From Alcanivorax sp. DG881 (GTDB lineage Bacteria > Pseudomonadota > Gammaproteobacteria > Pseudomonadales > Alcanivoracaceae): DNA of 64,000 nt. Under the pieces are notes generated by a model. That model made no database searches and had not been told where the DNA came from. It saw only the letters and a list, made by a program, of their open reading frames with translations. The translations under genes were made by a program, and so were the position numbers. Position 1 is the stretch's first letter. Each line of letters opens with the position of its first letter. This document shows, one piece after another, positions 17,410 to 25,657 of the stretch. The stretch is taken from positions 1,596,104-1,660,103 of the forward strand of contig NZ_DS989915.1 in assembly GCF_000155615.1 (NCBI RefSeq). Reading direction: 5' to 3'.

Positions 17410-18195
17410 ATGCGTCAATGGATGTCCGCACTGGTGATCAGCCTGCTTCTGCTAAGCAGCCAGGTCATGGCGTTTGACCACAGCCGCTGGAACACATTGC
17501 TTCAGCAACATGTGCAACCGCAGCGCGGCGGTGTTGCCACGGCAGTGGATTATGACGGGATCGCCGAGAACCATGAGGCCCTGCAGTCGTATCTGGACAG
17601 CCTAACGGCGGTCACTCAAGGTGAGTTCAACGGCTTCAGCCGCGATGAAAAACTGGCATTTCTGATCAACGCCTACAACGCCTTTACCGTTGAACTGATC
17701 CTTCGTGAAAATCAGCCTGATTCCATTCGCGATATTGGCAGTCTCTTTTCCGGCCCCTGGGACAAGGCATTCTTTTCCTTATTGGGAGAGCCCCGGACGC
17801 TGGATGAACTGGAACATGAAATGATTCGTGACAATCCAGACCTGATGGACCCGCGTATTCATTTCGCTGTGAACTGCGCCTCCATCGGCTGCCCTGCCCT
17901 GCGCGCCACCGCCTACACCGGTGAGCAGCTGGAAGCCCAGCTGGAGGAAAGCACAACGCAATTTCTCAGCGATAAACAACGTAACCGCTACAACAGCGAA
18001 CAGGATGCCCTGGAAGTCTCGAAGATTTTCGACTGGTATGAAGACGATTTTGAAGGCGCCGCCGGCAGCCTGTCCCATTACCTTCTGCAATACTCGGACA
18101 CGCTGGGCATACCCGCCAATCGCCAAAAGGCACTGGACGAAGGGGACCTGGAGGTGCAGTTTTTACCCTATGACTGGTCACTGAACTCCCAGTAA
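17410..18195 (+). CDS. Exported DUF547 protein
   Basis: A 261-residue protein with a signal peptide ending near VMAFDH. It shows the DUF547 family sequence: LAFLINAYNAFTVELIL at about residues 84-100, then a conserved pattern DPRIHFAVNCASIGCPALR with a Cys pair, and FDWYEDDF near the C terminus. The family is widespread in marine bacteria and its function is not established. ATG 17410 follows AAGGAG. The next gene begins 27 nt later and is probably co-transcribed. Confidence 0.88.
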   Translation: MRQWMSALVISLLLLSSQVMAFDHSRWNTLLQQHVQPQRGGVATAVDYDGIAENHEALQSYLDSLTAVTQGEFNGFSRDEKLAFLINAYNAFTVELILRENQPDSIRDIGSLFSGPWDKAFFSLLGEPRTLDELEHEMIRDNPDLMDPRIHFAVNCASIGCPALRATAYTGEQLEAQLEESTTQFLSDKQRNRYNSEQDALEVSKIFDWYEDDFEGAAGSLSHYLLQYSDTLGIPANRQKALDEGDLEVQFLPYDWSLNSQ

Positions 18196-18222
18196 CCCAA
18201 CCAACGCCAGGAGGGACAAGGC

Positions 18223-18669
18223 ATGGACGCCTACCACGCAATCACCACACACCGCCTGCACAGCATCTGGCTGTCGTTTCGCAACCTGCCACGCTGGCTG
18301 CAGGGCTGGGTCGCCCTGATTCTGATGCCCCTCAACGGGGCCAGTCTGCTGTTGCTGGATACGTTCTCTGGCCAGGCCATCGCGCTGGCCCTGCTGCTGG
18401 TTCTCGCCGTGAACCTGCCCCTGATGTGGCACCACCGTGGCATGAACAAGGACATGTCACTGGTGCATCTGCTGGCCTGGATTCCACTGGAAATCGCTTT
18501 GCTGGGGCAACTGGCGGGGCGCTGGGGCGACGATCATCTGACACCGGCACTGTGGGGTTTTACCCTTGCGGTATTCATGGTCAACGCCATCAGCCTGTTC
18601 TTCGACGTGGTCGATGCCTGGTGCTGGGCCCAGGGCGATCGCCTGACCCTCCACCCGGATCACAGTTGA
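18223..18669 (+). CDS. Small integral membrane protein, unknown function
   Basis: A 148-residue protein with four hydrophobic segments near residues 25-45, 48-66, 82-98 and 110-128, no signal peptide, and polar ends. It is not recognised as a named family. AGGAGG precedes the ATG at 18223, and the 27-nt gap suggests co-transcription with the DUF547 gene. Its TGA stop (18667-18669) lies inside CAGTTGACAG, the short left arm of a heptamer repeat element, so the present C terminus may have been set by that element. Confidence 0.75.
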   Translation: MDAYHAITTHRLHSIWLSFRNLPRWLQGWVALILMPLNGASLLLLDTFSGQAIALALLLVLAVNLPLMWHHRGMNKDMSLVHLLAWIPLEIALLGQLAGRWGDDHLTPALWGFTLAVFMVNAISLFFDVVDAWCWAQGDRLTLHPDHS

Positions 18670-18808
18670 CAGCGGCGCGGGTGTAGCGCCGTCATTTCAT
18701 CAGGTGTTTAATCCCGCGCCGAGACTCTGGACGCGGCCTCAACCATCTAAAACAACGACAACGCTCAGTTCGCGAGCTACCAACTGTCCACTATCAACTG
18801 TCAACTGA
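18663..18808. repeat. Heptamer repeat element between the small membrane gene and radA
   Basis: The right arm 18781-18808 is four exact 7-bp units (CAACTGT, CCACTAT, CAACTGT, CAACTGA), ending directly at the radA stop codon. CTGTCAACTG at 18798-18807 is the exact reverse complement of CAGTTGACAG at 18663-18672, a short left arm. Inside is a second perfect inverted repeat, GGCGCGGG (18674-18681) with CCCGCGCC (18713-18720). The word family resembles that around the four-helix-bundle gene. Confidence 0.7.
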
Positions 18809-20176
18809 TTACAGGTACTCCAGCGCCTCGGCCACATTGCTCACGCCGATAATTTCCACCCCATCGGGCAGTTTTCTTGGCAGGTTCGCCTTGGGAACGA
18901 TGGCTTTTTTGAAGCCGTGCTTCACCGCTTCATAGAGCCGCTCCTGCCCTTGAGGGACGGGACGTATTTCACCGGATAGCCCCACCTCACCGAACACCAC
19001 CAGCTCCCGCTCCAGCGCCCGGTCCCGGAAGCTGGACACAATAGCCAGCACCTGGGCCAGGTCCGCGGCGGTTTCGGTGACTTTCACCCCGCCAACCACA
19101 TTCATGAACACATCCTGGTCGCCCACCTGGATACCACCATGACGGTGCAGCACCGCCAGCAGCATGGCCAGCCGATTCCCTTCCAGTCCCACACAGATAC
19201 GCCTGGGGTTACCAAAATGGGAGGCATCCACCAGCGCCTGCAACTCCACCAGCAACGGCCTTGTGCCTTCCCAGACCACGGTAACCAGCGAGCCCGAGGC
19301 AATCTCATCAGCCCGATTCAGGAAAATAGCAGACGGGTTCTTCACTTCTTTCAGGCCCTCGCCGGTCATCGCAAATACGCCCAGCTCATTCACCGCCCCG
19401 AAACGGTTTTTCAGGCCGCGCAGGGTGCGAAAACGGGAATCCGTGGAACCTTCCAGCATCAGTGAGCAATCAATCATATGCTCGAGCACCTTGGGGCCTG
19501 CCAGGGTGCCATCCTTGGTAACGTGCCCCACCAGCAGCAGCACTGTGCCGGTCTGTTTGGCAAAGCGGGTCAGGGCTGCCGCACATTCGCGCACCTGAGC
19601 CACACTGCCCGGCGCTGACTGCAACGCCGCCAGAAACATCACCTGAATGGAATCCACCACCAGCACGCGCGGCATTTCCTTGCGTGCCAGTTCCAGAATC
19701 TGCTCCACATCCGTTTCCGCCGCCAGGCGCAGTTTTTCCTTGGGAAGCTTCAAACGATCGGCGCGCATGGCCACCTGGGACAGGGATTCCTCACCGGTGA
19801 TATACAGGCAGCTTTGGCTGTCCGAGAGTTTGCACAGTGTCTGCAATAACAAGGTAGATTTGCCCGCGCCGGGGTGCCCACCGATCAGAATGGCCGAGCC
19901 GGGCACCAGCCCACCACCCAGCACGCGATCCAACTCGCCCATGCCGGAACTGATACGCGGCGTTTCTTCCAGCACAATATCGTTAAGGTTCTGCACTTCT
20001 GACAGTTGCCCGGAAAAACCGCCGCGGCTGCCCGCCCCTTTGGACGATGGCGTGGCGGGGTCGTGGACAAATTCCTGCAGGGTATTCCAGGCATTGCATG
20101 CCGGGCACTGCCCTTGCCATTTGGGAAAATCCGCTCCGCAATCCGTGCACACAAACGCGATTTTTTTCTTGGCCAC
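18809..20176 (-). CDS. radA: DNA repair protein RadA
   Basis: RadA is a RecA-like helicase that processes recombination intermediates. The 455-residue protein starts with a C4 zinc finger (CTDCGADFPKWQGQCPAC), followed by an ATPase core with Walker A GHPGAGKST, the RadA-specific KNRFG motif, and a C-terminal Lon-like domain with GEVGLSGEIRPV. GTG 20176 is preferred because AAGGA lies about 7 nt upstream; a TTG six bases earlier is too close to that site. The stop adjoins a heptamer array. Confidence 0.96.
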   Translation of the reverse strand: MAKKKIAFVCTDCGADFPKWQGQCPACNAWNTLQEFVHDPATPSSKGAGSRGGFSGQLSEVQNLNDIVLEETPRISSGMGELDRVLGGGLVPGSAILIGGHPGAGKSTLLLQTLCKLSDSQSCLYITGEESLSQVAMRADRLKLPKEKLRLAAETDVEQILELARKEMPRVLVVDSIQVMFLAALQSAPGSVAQVRECAAALTRFAKQTGTVLLLVGHVTKDGTLAGPKVLEHMIDCSLMLEGSTDSRFRTLRGLKNRFGAVNELGVFAMTGEGLKEVKNPSAIFLNRADEIASGSLVTVVWEGTRPLLVELQALVDASHFGNPRRICVGLEGNRLAMLLAVLHRHGGIQVGDQDVFMNVVGGVKVTETAADLAQVLAIVSSFRDRALERELVVFGEVGLSGEIRPVPQGQERLYEAVKHGFKKAIVPKANLPRKLPDGVEIIGVSNVAEALEYL

Positions 20177-20210
20177 AAACAATTCCTTCTTGTGAAGACG
20201 TAGCTACGGA

Positions 20211-20438
20211 GCCGCTGTAGGAACGTAGCGCAGCGGAGTAACGCACGGAGTGCGGCCCCAAAGGGGTGAGCGCAGCGAATAACACCTCTTGAGGTGCGAA
20301 TACGAGCGTTAACGAGTTTCGAGTTTCGAAAAGCACAACCGGAACCTGCCGGGCCTGATAGGTTTGGTTTTCGAAACTCGCTTCTCGCAACTCGTAACTG
20401 TTTTGTTCGCGCCTCAAGTGGCGCTCCTACAGCGACGT
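20211..20438. repeat. Composite of REP-like units and inverted heptamer arrays between radA and alr
   Basis: Outer layer: GCTGTAGGA at about 20217 with CACCTCTTGAGGTGCGAA at about 20282-20299 on the plus strand, and a compact REP-like unit on the minus strand (20406-20436, GCTGTAGGAGCGCC then CTTGAGGCGCGAA), in opposite orientation. Inner layer: left heptamer arm 20304-20331 (units such as AACGAGT and TTCGAGT) and right arm 20370-20404 (CTCGCTT, CTCGCAA, CTCGTAA). The arms are inverted copies, 16 of 21 matching, with the perfect core TTTCGAA. This fills almost the whole 266-bp gap. Confidence 0.75.
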
Positions 20439-20442
20439 CGAA

Positions 20443-21504
20443 TCAGACGATGACGCGCTCCGGTCGACCGGTGATCTGGCAGAATAATTCATAACTGATG
20501 GTGCCGCAGGCACGGGCCACGTCATCCACATCCACCACGTCGCCCCACAGCTCCACTTCGTCGCCCACACTGGCATCCAGCCCCGTCACGTCAACGGTAA
20601 GCATATCCATGGAAACACGACCCACCAATTCCGTGATATTCCCGTTCACGGCCACCGGTGTGCCACTGGGGGCATGGCGTGGGTAACCATCACCATAGCC
20701 CACAGCCACCACAGCAACCTGGCGAGGCTCAGCTGCGGTCCAGGTCGCGCCGTAGCCTACACTTTCACCTGCCTCCACCGCATTAATGGCAATTACACGG
20801 GCGGTAAACCGGTGGCTGACCGCCAGGCCCAGCTCGCTGGCCGTTTGCCAGTCGAAAGGAGACGAGCCGTACAGCATGATGCCGGGGCGCACTCGCTGCG
20901 CATGGGACTGGGGGTAACGTAACAGCGCCGCCGAGTTGGATGCTGACAACGGCAGCATCAATTGCTCGGCTATCTGGCCGGCGACCAGTAGCTGTTTTTC
21001 GGAATACGCATCCTGACTCACATCCGCACAGGCAAAATGGCTCATGACCCCCACCGGTGCCATTCCCCCTGCCCGCAATTGCGCCGCTGCCTGCAGGGCC
21101 GTGTCCGGGCGAAAACCAAGACGGTTCATGCCCGTGTTCACTTTCAACCAGATGCGCACCGGGCAAGGGCTGGCCAGCAGCAATTCCACCTGCCACTGCG
21201 AGTGCACGACCACTTCAAGGGATAACCGCTCCGCCTCCTTCAGCTCTTCCGCATCGAAGAAGCCTTCGGCGACAAGGATCGGCAAGGTCATGCCGTGCTC
21301 TCGAAGCGCACGCGCCTCTTCCACCAGCGCCACCCCCAGGCCCGACACGTTTTCGTGCATGGCATCCGCCGCCAGCAACAGGCCATGCCCGTAGCCGTTG
21401 GCCTTGACCATGGCAAACACCTCAGCCCCATCAGCCAGCTGCCGGGCCAGACGCGCATTATGGGCCAGCGCAGAAGGGCGAATTTCGACTCGGGTGCCTC
21501 TCAT
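20443..21504 (-). CDS. alr: Alanine racemase
   Basis: A PLP enzyme converting L- to D-alanine for peptidoglycan. The 353-residue protein has the PLP-lysine motif VKANGYGHG near residue 35 and the catalytic tyrosine region ESVGYGATW, with the C-terminal domain containing GYGDGYPR and VGRVSMDML. ATG 21504 gives the family start MRGTRVEI; an in-frame TTG 15 nt upstream is less likely. It lies downstream of dnaB, separated by a heptamer element. Confidence 0.95.
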   Translation of the reverse strand: MRGTRVEIRPSALAHNARLARQLADGAEVFAMVKANGYGHGLLLAADAMHENVSGLGVALVEEARALREHGMTLPILVAEGFFDAEELKEAERLSLEVVVHSQWQVELLLASPCPVRIWLKVNTGMNRLGFRPDTALQAAAQLRAGGMAPVGVMSHFACADVSQDAYSEKQLLVAGQIAEQLMLPLSASNSAALLRYPQSHAQRVRPGIMLYGSSPFDWQTASELGLAVSHRFTARVIAINAVEAGESVGYGATWTAAEPRQVAVVAVGYGDGYPRHAPSGTPVAVNGNITELVGRVSMDMLTVDVTGLDASVGDEVELWGDVVDVDDVARACGTISYELFCQITGRPERVIV

Positions 21505-21520
21505 AAAAAATATCGCCAAA

Positions 21521-21595
21521 CGCCTGACGCCTGACGCCTGACGTTTAAAGAACAGGACTTCGCATCCGGCATCCGGCGTCTAGCGTCTAGCGTTT
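21521..21595. repeat. Inverted heptamer arrays between dnaB and alr
   Basis: Left arm 21521-21548 is three perfect CGCCTGA units plus CGTTTAA. Right arm 21561-21595 is five units in exact 7-bp register (CGCATCC, GGCATCC, GGCGTCT, AGCGTCT, AGCGTTT), and it runs into the dnaB stop codon. GACGCC and GGCGTC cores make the arms partly complementary across a 12-bp spacer. The word family (GCGTCY with A or G) is the same as at the mutL-miaA junction. Confidence 0.8.
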
Positions 21596-22989
21596 TATTC
21601 ATCCCCTGCCGCCAGCTGGGCATAGTATTCCGGCGCCAGATCGTCGAAGCGGGTGAACTCGCCGCGGAAGGCCAGTCGCACGGTGCCGATAGGACCATTA
21701 CGCTGCTTGCCGATAATGATTTCGGCCACACCGCGCTCGTTACTGTCCTTGTTGTACACCTCATCCCGGTACAGGAAGACGATCAAATCCGCATCCTGCT
21801 CAATCGCCCCGGATTCACGCAGATCCGACATCACCGGGCGCTTGTTGGGCCGTTGCTCCAGGGAACGGTTCAACTGCGACAGGGCCAGCACCGGGCAATT
21901 CAGCTCCTTGGCGATCCCTTTCAGGGAGCGGGAAATTTCCGAGATTTCGTTCACCCGGTTTTCCACACCCGGCACCTGCATCAGCTGTAGGTAATCGACC
22001 ATGATCAGCCCCAGTTCGCCGCCACATTCGCGGGCCACCCGGCGGGCACGGGCGCGCATTTCCAGCGGGCTTAATGCCGGCGTGTCGTCGATAAAGAAGC
22101 GCTGCTCACTGAGCATGTGAATGGCCGAGGTGATACGCGGCCAGTCATCCTTTTCCAGGTTACCGGAACGGATCGCGCCCTGATTGATGCGCCCCAGTGA
22201 GGAGAGCATCCGCATGACGATGGATTCCGCCGGCATCTCCATGGAGAACACCAGCACTGGCTTGTTGCTCTTGATCGCCACGTTTTCGCACAGGTTCATG
22301 GCGAAGGTGGTCTTACCCATGGAGGGACGGCCGGCGACCACGATCATGTCGGCGGGCTGCAAGCCACCGGTCATTTTATCCAGCTCTTCAAAACCGGAGG
22401 TCAGGCCGGTGAGTGAGCTCTTGGTTTTGTACAGCTCATCAATGCGGTCCACCGCCTTTTTCAGCACCGACTTGATGTTCTGGGGGCCATCGCCTTTCTT
22501 CTGTTGCTCGGCAATCTCGAAGATGGAGGACTCGGCCTCATCGAGAATTTCCAGGGATTTACGCCCTTCGGTATTAAAAGCGCTATCCGCCACCTTGTGC
22601 GACACATTGATCAACTGCCGCAGGATGCTGCGCTCACGGACGATATCCGAATAGGCGGTAATGTTGGCCGCACTGGGGGTATTTCGGGCCAGCTCCGACA
22701 GATAGGTCATACCGCCGATGGATTCGAGCTGCCCCAGGTTATTGAGCGCCTGGGAGACGGTGACCAGGTCACTGGGGTTTTCCTCTTCCACCAGCTGGGC
22801 AATCACGTCGAAAATCAGGCGGTGCTCCTTGCGGTAGAAATCCCGCGCGCCCACTCGCTCGGCCACATCATCCCAGGCGCTGTTATTGAGTAGCAAACCG
22901 CCCAGTACCGCCTGCTCCGCCTCCACCGAATTGGGAGGAATACGCAGGTTCTCAGGCAGGTGTTTGTCCAGCGACATGGGTTCATTCAT
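21595..22989 (-). CDS. dnaB: Replicative DNA helicase DnaB
   Basis: Hexameric helicase that unwinds DNA at the replication fork. The 464-residue protein has the N-terminal domain beginning PPNSVEAEQAVLGGLLL, Walker A GRPSMGKTTF, and the RecA-like motifs LIMVDYLQLM and ALSQLNRSLEQRPNKRP. No intein is present. ATG 22989 (MNEPMSLDKHL) was chosen; the frame stays open upstream only because it crosses the heptamer element. The gene lies in the usual rpsF-priB-rpsR-rplI-dnaB order. Confidence 0.96.
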   Translation of the reverse strand: MNEPMSLDKHLPENLRIPPNSVEAEQAVLGGLLLNNSAWDDVAERVGARDFYRKEHRLIFDVIAQLVEEENPSDLVTVSQALNNLGQLESIGGMTYLSELARNTPSAANITAYSDIVRERSILRQLINVSHKVADSAFNTEGRKSLEILDEAESSIFEIAEQQKKGDGPQNIKSVLKKAVDRIDELYKTKSSLTGLTSGFEELDKMTGGLQPADMIVVAGRPSMGKTTFAMNLCENVAIKSNKPVLVFSMEMPAESIVMRMLSSLGRINQGAIRSGNLEKDDWPRITSAIHMLSEQRFFIDDTPALSPLEMRARARRVARECGGELGLIMVDYLQLMQVPGVENRVNEISEISRSLKGIAKELNCPVLALSQLNRSLEQRPNKRPVMSDLRESGAIEQDADLIVFLYRDEVYNKDSNERGVAEIIIGKQRNGPIGTVRLAFRGEFTRFDDLAPEYYAQLAAGDE

Positions 22990-23014
22990 GGATAAGCCAA
23001 CGTGTTGGGAAAAT

Positions 23015-23166
23015 AGAGTTGAAAGACCAAAGTTTAACGTTGAAACGCGATCCAGGCATGTACCCATCGCTAGATTCTATAAGCCGCGACAACGCTGTAG
23101 TCGCGGCCTTGTACCGCCAAGAACACACCGGCTCCACTCGCGTTTCAACTTTAAACTTTCAACGTT
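23015..23166. repeat. Inverted heptamer arrays with central REP-like hairpin between rplI and dnaB
   Basis: Left arm 23015-23049 and right arm 23139-23166 run in strict 7-bp steps of words such as AAAGTTT, AACGTTG and CAACTTT. The right arm's reverse complement matches 23022-23049 at 23 of 28 positions, with GTTGAAACGCG (23039-23049) perfectly paired to CGCGTTTCAAC (23139-23149). The spacer holds a separate hairpin, GCCGCGAC (23083-23090) with GTCGCGGC (23100-23107). Confidence 0.8.
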
Positions 23167-23181
23167 GCACTGCCCTTCAAC

Positions 23182-23214
23182 AAAAAAGGGCACTGCCCCC
23201 ACCTGAAAACAGGT
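23182..23214 (-). terminator. Possible terminator after rplI
   Basis: Read on the minus strand, a small hairpin ACCTG/CAGGT and a GGGC-AGT-GCCC hairpin precede a run of six T, about 70-100 nt after the rplI stop. The stems are short, so this is a weak terminator candidate for the rpsF-priB-rpsR-rplI operon. Confidence 0.45.
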
Positions 23215-23280
23215 TTCGGACAATGCCCTGATTCTGTCACCGCACCCCCGCAGGGGCAAACCGGTTGTCAGTTCTGTCGA

Positions 23281-23733
23281 TTACTCGGCAGGAACCACAG
23301 CCAGTTTGATGGTCACAGTTACCTCGGCGTGCAACGCCAGGTCGATTTCGAACTCACCGGTGGTGCGCAGTGCACCGTGGGGCAGCTTCACTTCTGCTTT
23401 TTCCACGTCCACGCCAGTGGAAGAGGAAATGGCTTCCGCGATGTCGCGGGTACCCACAGAACCGAACAGCTTGCCTTCGTCGCCCGCTTTGGCGGCGATG
23501 GAAACTGCGGCTTCGTTCAGCTTCTCGGCACGTTCCTGGGCAGCACCCAGCTGCTCTGCAGCGTGCTTTTCCAGCTCGGCACGACGCTGTTCCACTTCCG
23601 CCAGGTTGGCTTTGGTGGCAGGCAGCGCTTTGCCTTGCGGGATCAGGAAGTTACGGCCGTAACCGGAACGTACGTCTACAACTGCGCCCAAATCGCCCAG
23701 GTTCTTGATCGTTTCCAGCAGGATCACTTGCAT
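23281..23733 (-). CDS. rplI: 50S ribosomal protein L9
   Basis: A 150-residue ribosomal protein with the L9 layout. The N-terminal domain begins [16 protein letters not shown] and has the signature [19 protein letters not shown] long connecting helix rich in Ala, Glu and Lys follows (about residues 41-75). The C-terminal domain includes [16 protein letters not shown]. It is the last gene of the ribosomal operon, 15 nt after rpsR. The length is standard. Confidence 0.98.
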   Translation of the reverse strand: MQVILLETIKNLGDLGAVVDVRSGYGRNFLIPQGKALPATKANLAEVEQRRAELEKHAAEQLGAAQERAEKLNEAAVSIAAKAGDEGKLFGSVGTRDIAEAISSSTGVDVEKAEVKLPHGALRTTGEFEIDLALHAEVTVTIKLAVVPAE

Positions 23734-23748
23734 GATGGTCCCCTCGGC

Positions 23749-23979
23749 TTAATTGTCGTGGCTGTCAGAGTACGGCAGCAGCGCCAGGAAGCGAGCCTGC
23801 TTGATAGCAGAGGCCAGCTGACGCTGGTAGCGTGCCTTGGTGCCGGTAATACGGCTGGGCACGATCTTGCCAGTCTCGGTGATGTAGGCTTTCAGGGTGT
23901 CGAGATCCTTGTAATCGATGTACTCAACACCTTCCGCGGTAAAGCGGCAGAACTTGCGGCGGCGATAAAAACGGGCCAT
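23749..23979 (-). CDS. rpsR: 30S ribosomal protein S18
   Basis: A 76-residue protein starting [13 protein letters not shown], with the S18 signature [23 protein letters not shown] and [21 protein letters not shown] 23979 follows AGGAG. An upstream in-frame extension overlaps priB and is not the start. S18 pairs with S6 on the 30S platform. Confidence 0.98.
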   Translation of the reverse strand: MARFYRRRKFCRFTAEGVEYIDYKDLDTLKAYITETGKIVPSRITGTKARYQRQLASAIKQARFLALLPYSDSHDN

Positions 23980-24001
23980 TGGATAATCTCCTGTCGAATC
24001 C

Positions 24002-24310
24002 TTAGTTAAGGCTTTGCAGCGTTTGGGCAAGCAATTGCAAACGGTCCCGGGCGTCTCCCTTGTAACCGGCGCGACTGAGGCATCCGGTTACCTTGATTCG
24101 CTGACCCTCTTTCAGGCCCTGGGCCTGTTGGGTCATCCCACCCGCCAGAATCACGGCGATGCGGGCCTGGACTTCACGGGGATGTCCGTCTTCCAGTTGC
24201 CGGGAGCGATGTTCCAGCCAGACTCGCTGACGGGGCACTCCGGCTGGAGTCAGGGCCACCTTTTCCAAGGTGACGATCACACCAGTGAGTTCGCAGTGGT
24301 TGCTTTCCAA
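24002..24310 (-). CDS. priB: Primosomal replication protein N (PriB)
   Basis: A 102-residue single-stranded-DNA-binding OB-fold protein of the PriA-PriB-DnaT replication restart pathway. The start [10 protein letters not shown] and the central [26 protein letters not shown] show the expected fold and family. It lies between rpsF and rpsR, the standard place for priB in beta- and gammaproteobacteria, 2 nt after rpsF. Confidence 0.93.
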   Translation of the reverse strand: MESNHCELTGVIVTLEKVALTPAGVPRQRVWLEHRSRQLEDGHPREVQARIAVILAGGMTQQAQGLKEGQRIKVTGCLSRAGYKGDARDRLQLLAQTLQSLN

Positions 24311-24312
24311 AA

Positions 24313-24654
24313 TTAGCTGGCAGCCCCTTCCTTCTCGTCGTGTTTCGCCAGCGGCGACGGCTCGGTTACGGCGTTGTCGCGACGAATTACGAGGTGACGG
24401 ATTACGGCATCGTTAAAGCGGAAAGTGTTTTCCAGCTCGCCCAGGGTCTCGCCGTCACATTCGATGTTCAGCATCACATAGTGAGCTTTGTGGATCTTGT
24501 TGATCGGGTAAGCCAGCTGACGACGGCCCCAATCTTCAACACGGTGGATAGTGCCTTTGCCATCGGTCACGATCGCGCTGTAGCGCTCGACCATGGCAGA
24601 GACCTGTTCGCTCTGGTCCGGGTGAACCAGGAACACAACTTCGTAATGACGCAT
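24313..24654 (-). CDS. rpsF: 30S ribosomal protein S6
   Basis: A 113-residue protein starting [18 protein letters not shown], with the S6 core [27 protein letters not shown] and the acidic, charged C-terminal tail ending EKEGAAS. It is the first gene of the ribosomal operon and is preceded by AAGGAGCT. In other proteobacteria the S6:S18 complex can repress the operon by binding the leader; a candidate leader hairpin lies upstream. Confidence 0.98.
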   Translation of the reverse strand: MRHYEVVFLVHPDQSEQVSAMVERYSAIVTDGKGTIHRVEDWGRRQLAYPINKIHKAHYVMLNIECDGETLGELENTFRFNDAVIRHLVIRRDNAVTEPSPLAKHDEKEGAAS

Positions 24655-24703
24655 GTTAGCTCCTTACGGTTGCGACGCCTCACGACGCCAATTCAGCTTC
24701 CCG

Positions 24704-24779
24704 CCGTGATCATGATCAACGCACGGTGAAGCAAGGAGACCTGCATCCCCGCCCCGAAAAACCGGGGGAGACGCAGGAA
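24704..24779 (-). promoter_or_regulatory. Structured leader of the rpsF operon
   Basis: Two inverted repeats precede rpsF on the minus strand. The outer stem pairs CCTGC (24742-24746) with GCAGG (24775-24779), continuing with TCCCC (24748-24752) and GGGGA (24767-24771). A second stem pairs CCGTG (24704-24708) with CACGG (24722-24726). An S6:S18-responsive leader is known in related bacteria, but I could not confirm its conserved bulge here. Confidence 0.35.
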
Positions 24780-24863
24780 GCGCGCGATTCTATCCCATTG
24801 CAGGGGGCAACCTCAAGGCATATCCATTGCCATCTGCCGGCGACGGACGTATGCTCAAATAAA

Positions 24864-24893
24864 ACAAAACGCTACAAACGCTTACAAAAAGCG
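24864..24893. promoter_or_regulatory. Three 10-bp direct repeats upstream of a small exported-protein pair
   Basis: ACAAAACGCT, ACAAACGCTT and ACAAAAAGCG follow one another without gaps, 58 bp before the 24951 start. On the minus strand this reads as GTAAG-N5-GTAGC, which resembles the spacing of CpxR or OmpR boxes. The regulator is not known. Confidence 0.35.
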
Positions 24894-24950
24894 TCGTTAA
24901 CCCCAAGCCCCTGAAAAGACAGGGGAAAACAACAACAATGGGATACGACA

Positions 24951-25655
24951 ATGTACATCCGAGCCCTGGCCACCGGCCTGTGCGGTTTTTTATTGCTGAC
25001 TCCAGTTCACGCCCAGGAGCCACCGTCCCCCTGTGGCAGCCCGGTGGCGGTGCCGGACAAACCGCTACTGGAAGACTACCCGGATTACAGCAATTTCCTG
25101 CTGCAGATCATGAAATACAAGCAGGCCCAGCGAGACCAGGCGGCCCACCGCAACGCCTGCCCCGACGACTACCTGCCCCAGCCCATGGCCAGCAGCGACC
25201 CGACCGTCATTGACGAACCGGAGACCCTGTCCAGCGCCCTGGCACGCACCGGTAAATTTGAGCAGATCGATTACCAGCGCAATCGCACCTGGTATAACCG
25301 ATCCACCTCGAAAAGCTTTGTGCTGCCTCCTCTCGGCGGTGACTCCCTGGCCAGCGAACGCATCCGCACCCTGCTGGCGAACGCAGGCTCTGACACACCA
25401 CTGTTCCTGCCCATGACCATTGTCGGTATGCAGCTCGACGGCATCAACGATGGCGGCGAAGCACAGCAGCAAGAGGTCCAGTTCAGTTATGAGCTGCTTC
25501 CCAAGCAGGAGCGCCAGGCCAGCCGCGCGGCGTTTATTGCCAACACCCAGCAGCAGTTCAGCGGCGTGTATCGCAGCGGCAATCTGCTCCTGTATCTGGA
25601 TAACACCGGCGAAGCCTTCCTTATAGAGGGCACCGTGGAGGGGAGGTTGAGGTAG
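24951..25655 (+). CDS. Exported protein of unknown function, paired with the next gene
   Basis: A 234-residue protein with a signal peptide cleaved near PVHAQE. Not recognised as a named family. Mature sequence has DYPDYSNFLLQIMKYKQAQRD near residues 42-62 and YNRSTSKSFVLPPLGG near residues 117-132; both segments have counterparts in the next gene. The C-terminal third (SGVYRSGNLLLYLDNTG) is predicted beta-rich and resembles the peptidoglycan- or trypsin-family-independent small periplasmic folds only loosely, so no function is offered. The next gene starts 2 nt after its stop, so the two are co-translated. Confidence 0.75.
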   Translation: MYIRALATGLCGFLLLTPVHAQEPPSPCGSPVAVPDKPLLEDYPDYSNFLLQIMKYKQAQRDQAAHRNACPDDYLPQPMASSDPTVIDEPETLSSALARTGKFEQIDYQRNRTWYNRSTSKSFVLPPLGGDSLASERIRTLLANAGSDTPLFLPMTIVGMQLDGINDGGEAQQQEVQFSYELLPKQERQASRAAFIANTQQQFSGVYRSGNLLLYLDNTGEAFLIEGTVEGRLR

Positions 25656-25657
25656 CC

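Noticed and set aside
21521-21595. A minimal CRISPR-like array
   Set aside because: The units are 7 bp without spacers between them, and there are no cas genes. The structure is tandem and inverted, not repeat-spacer.
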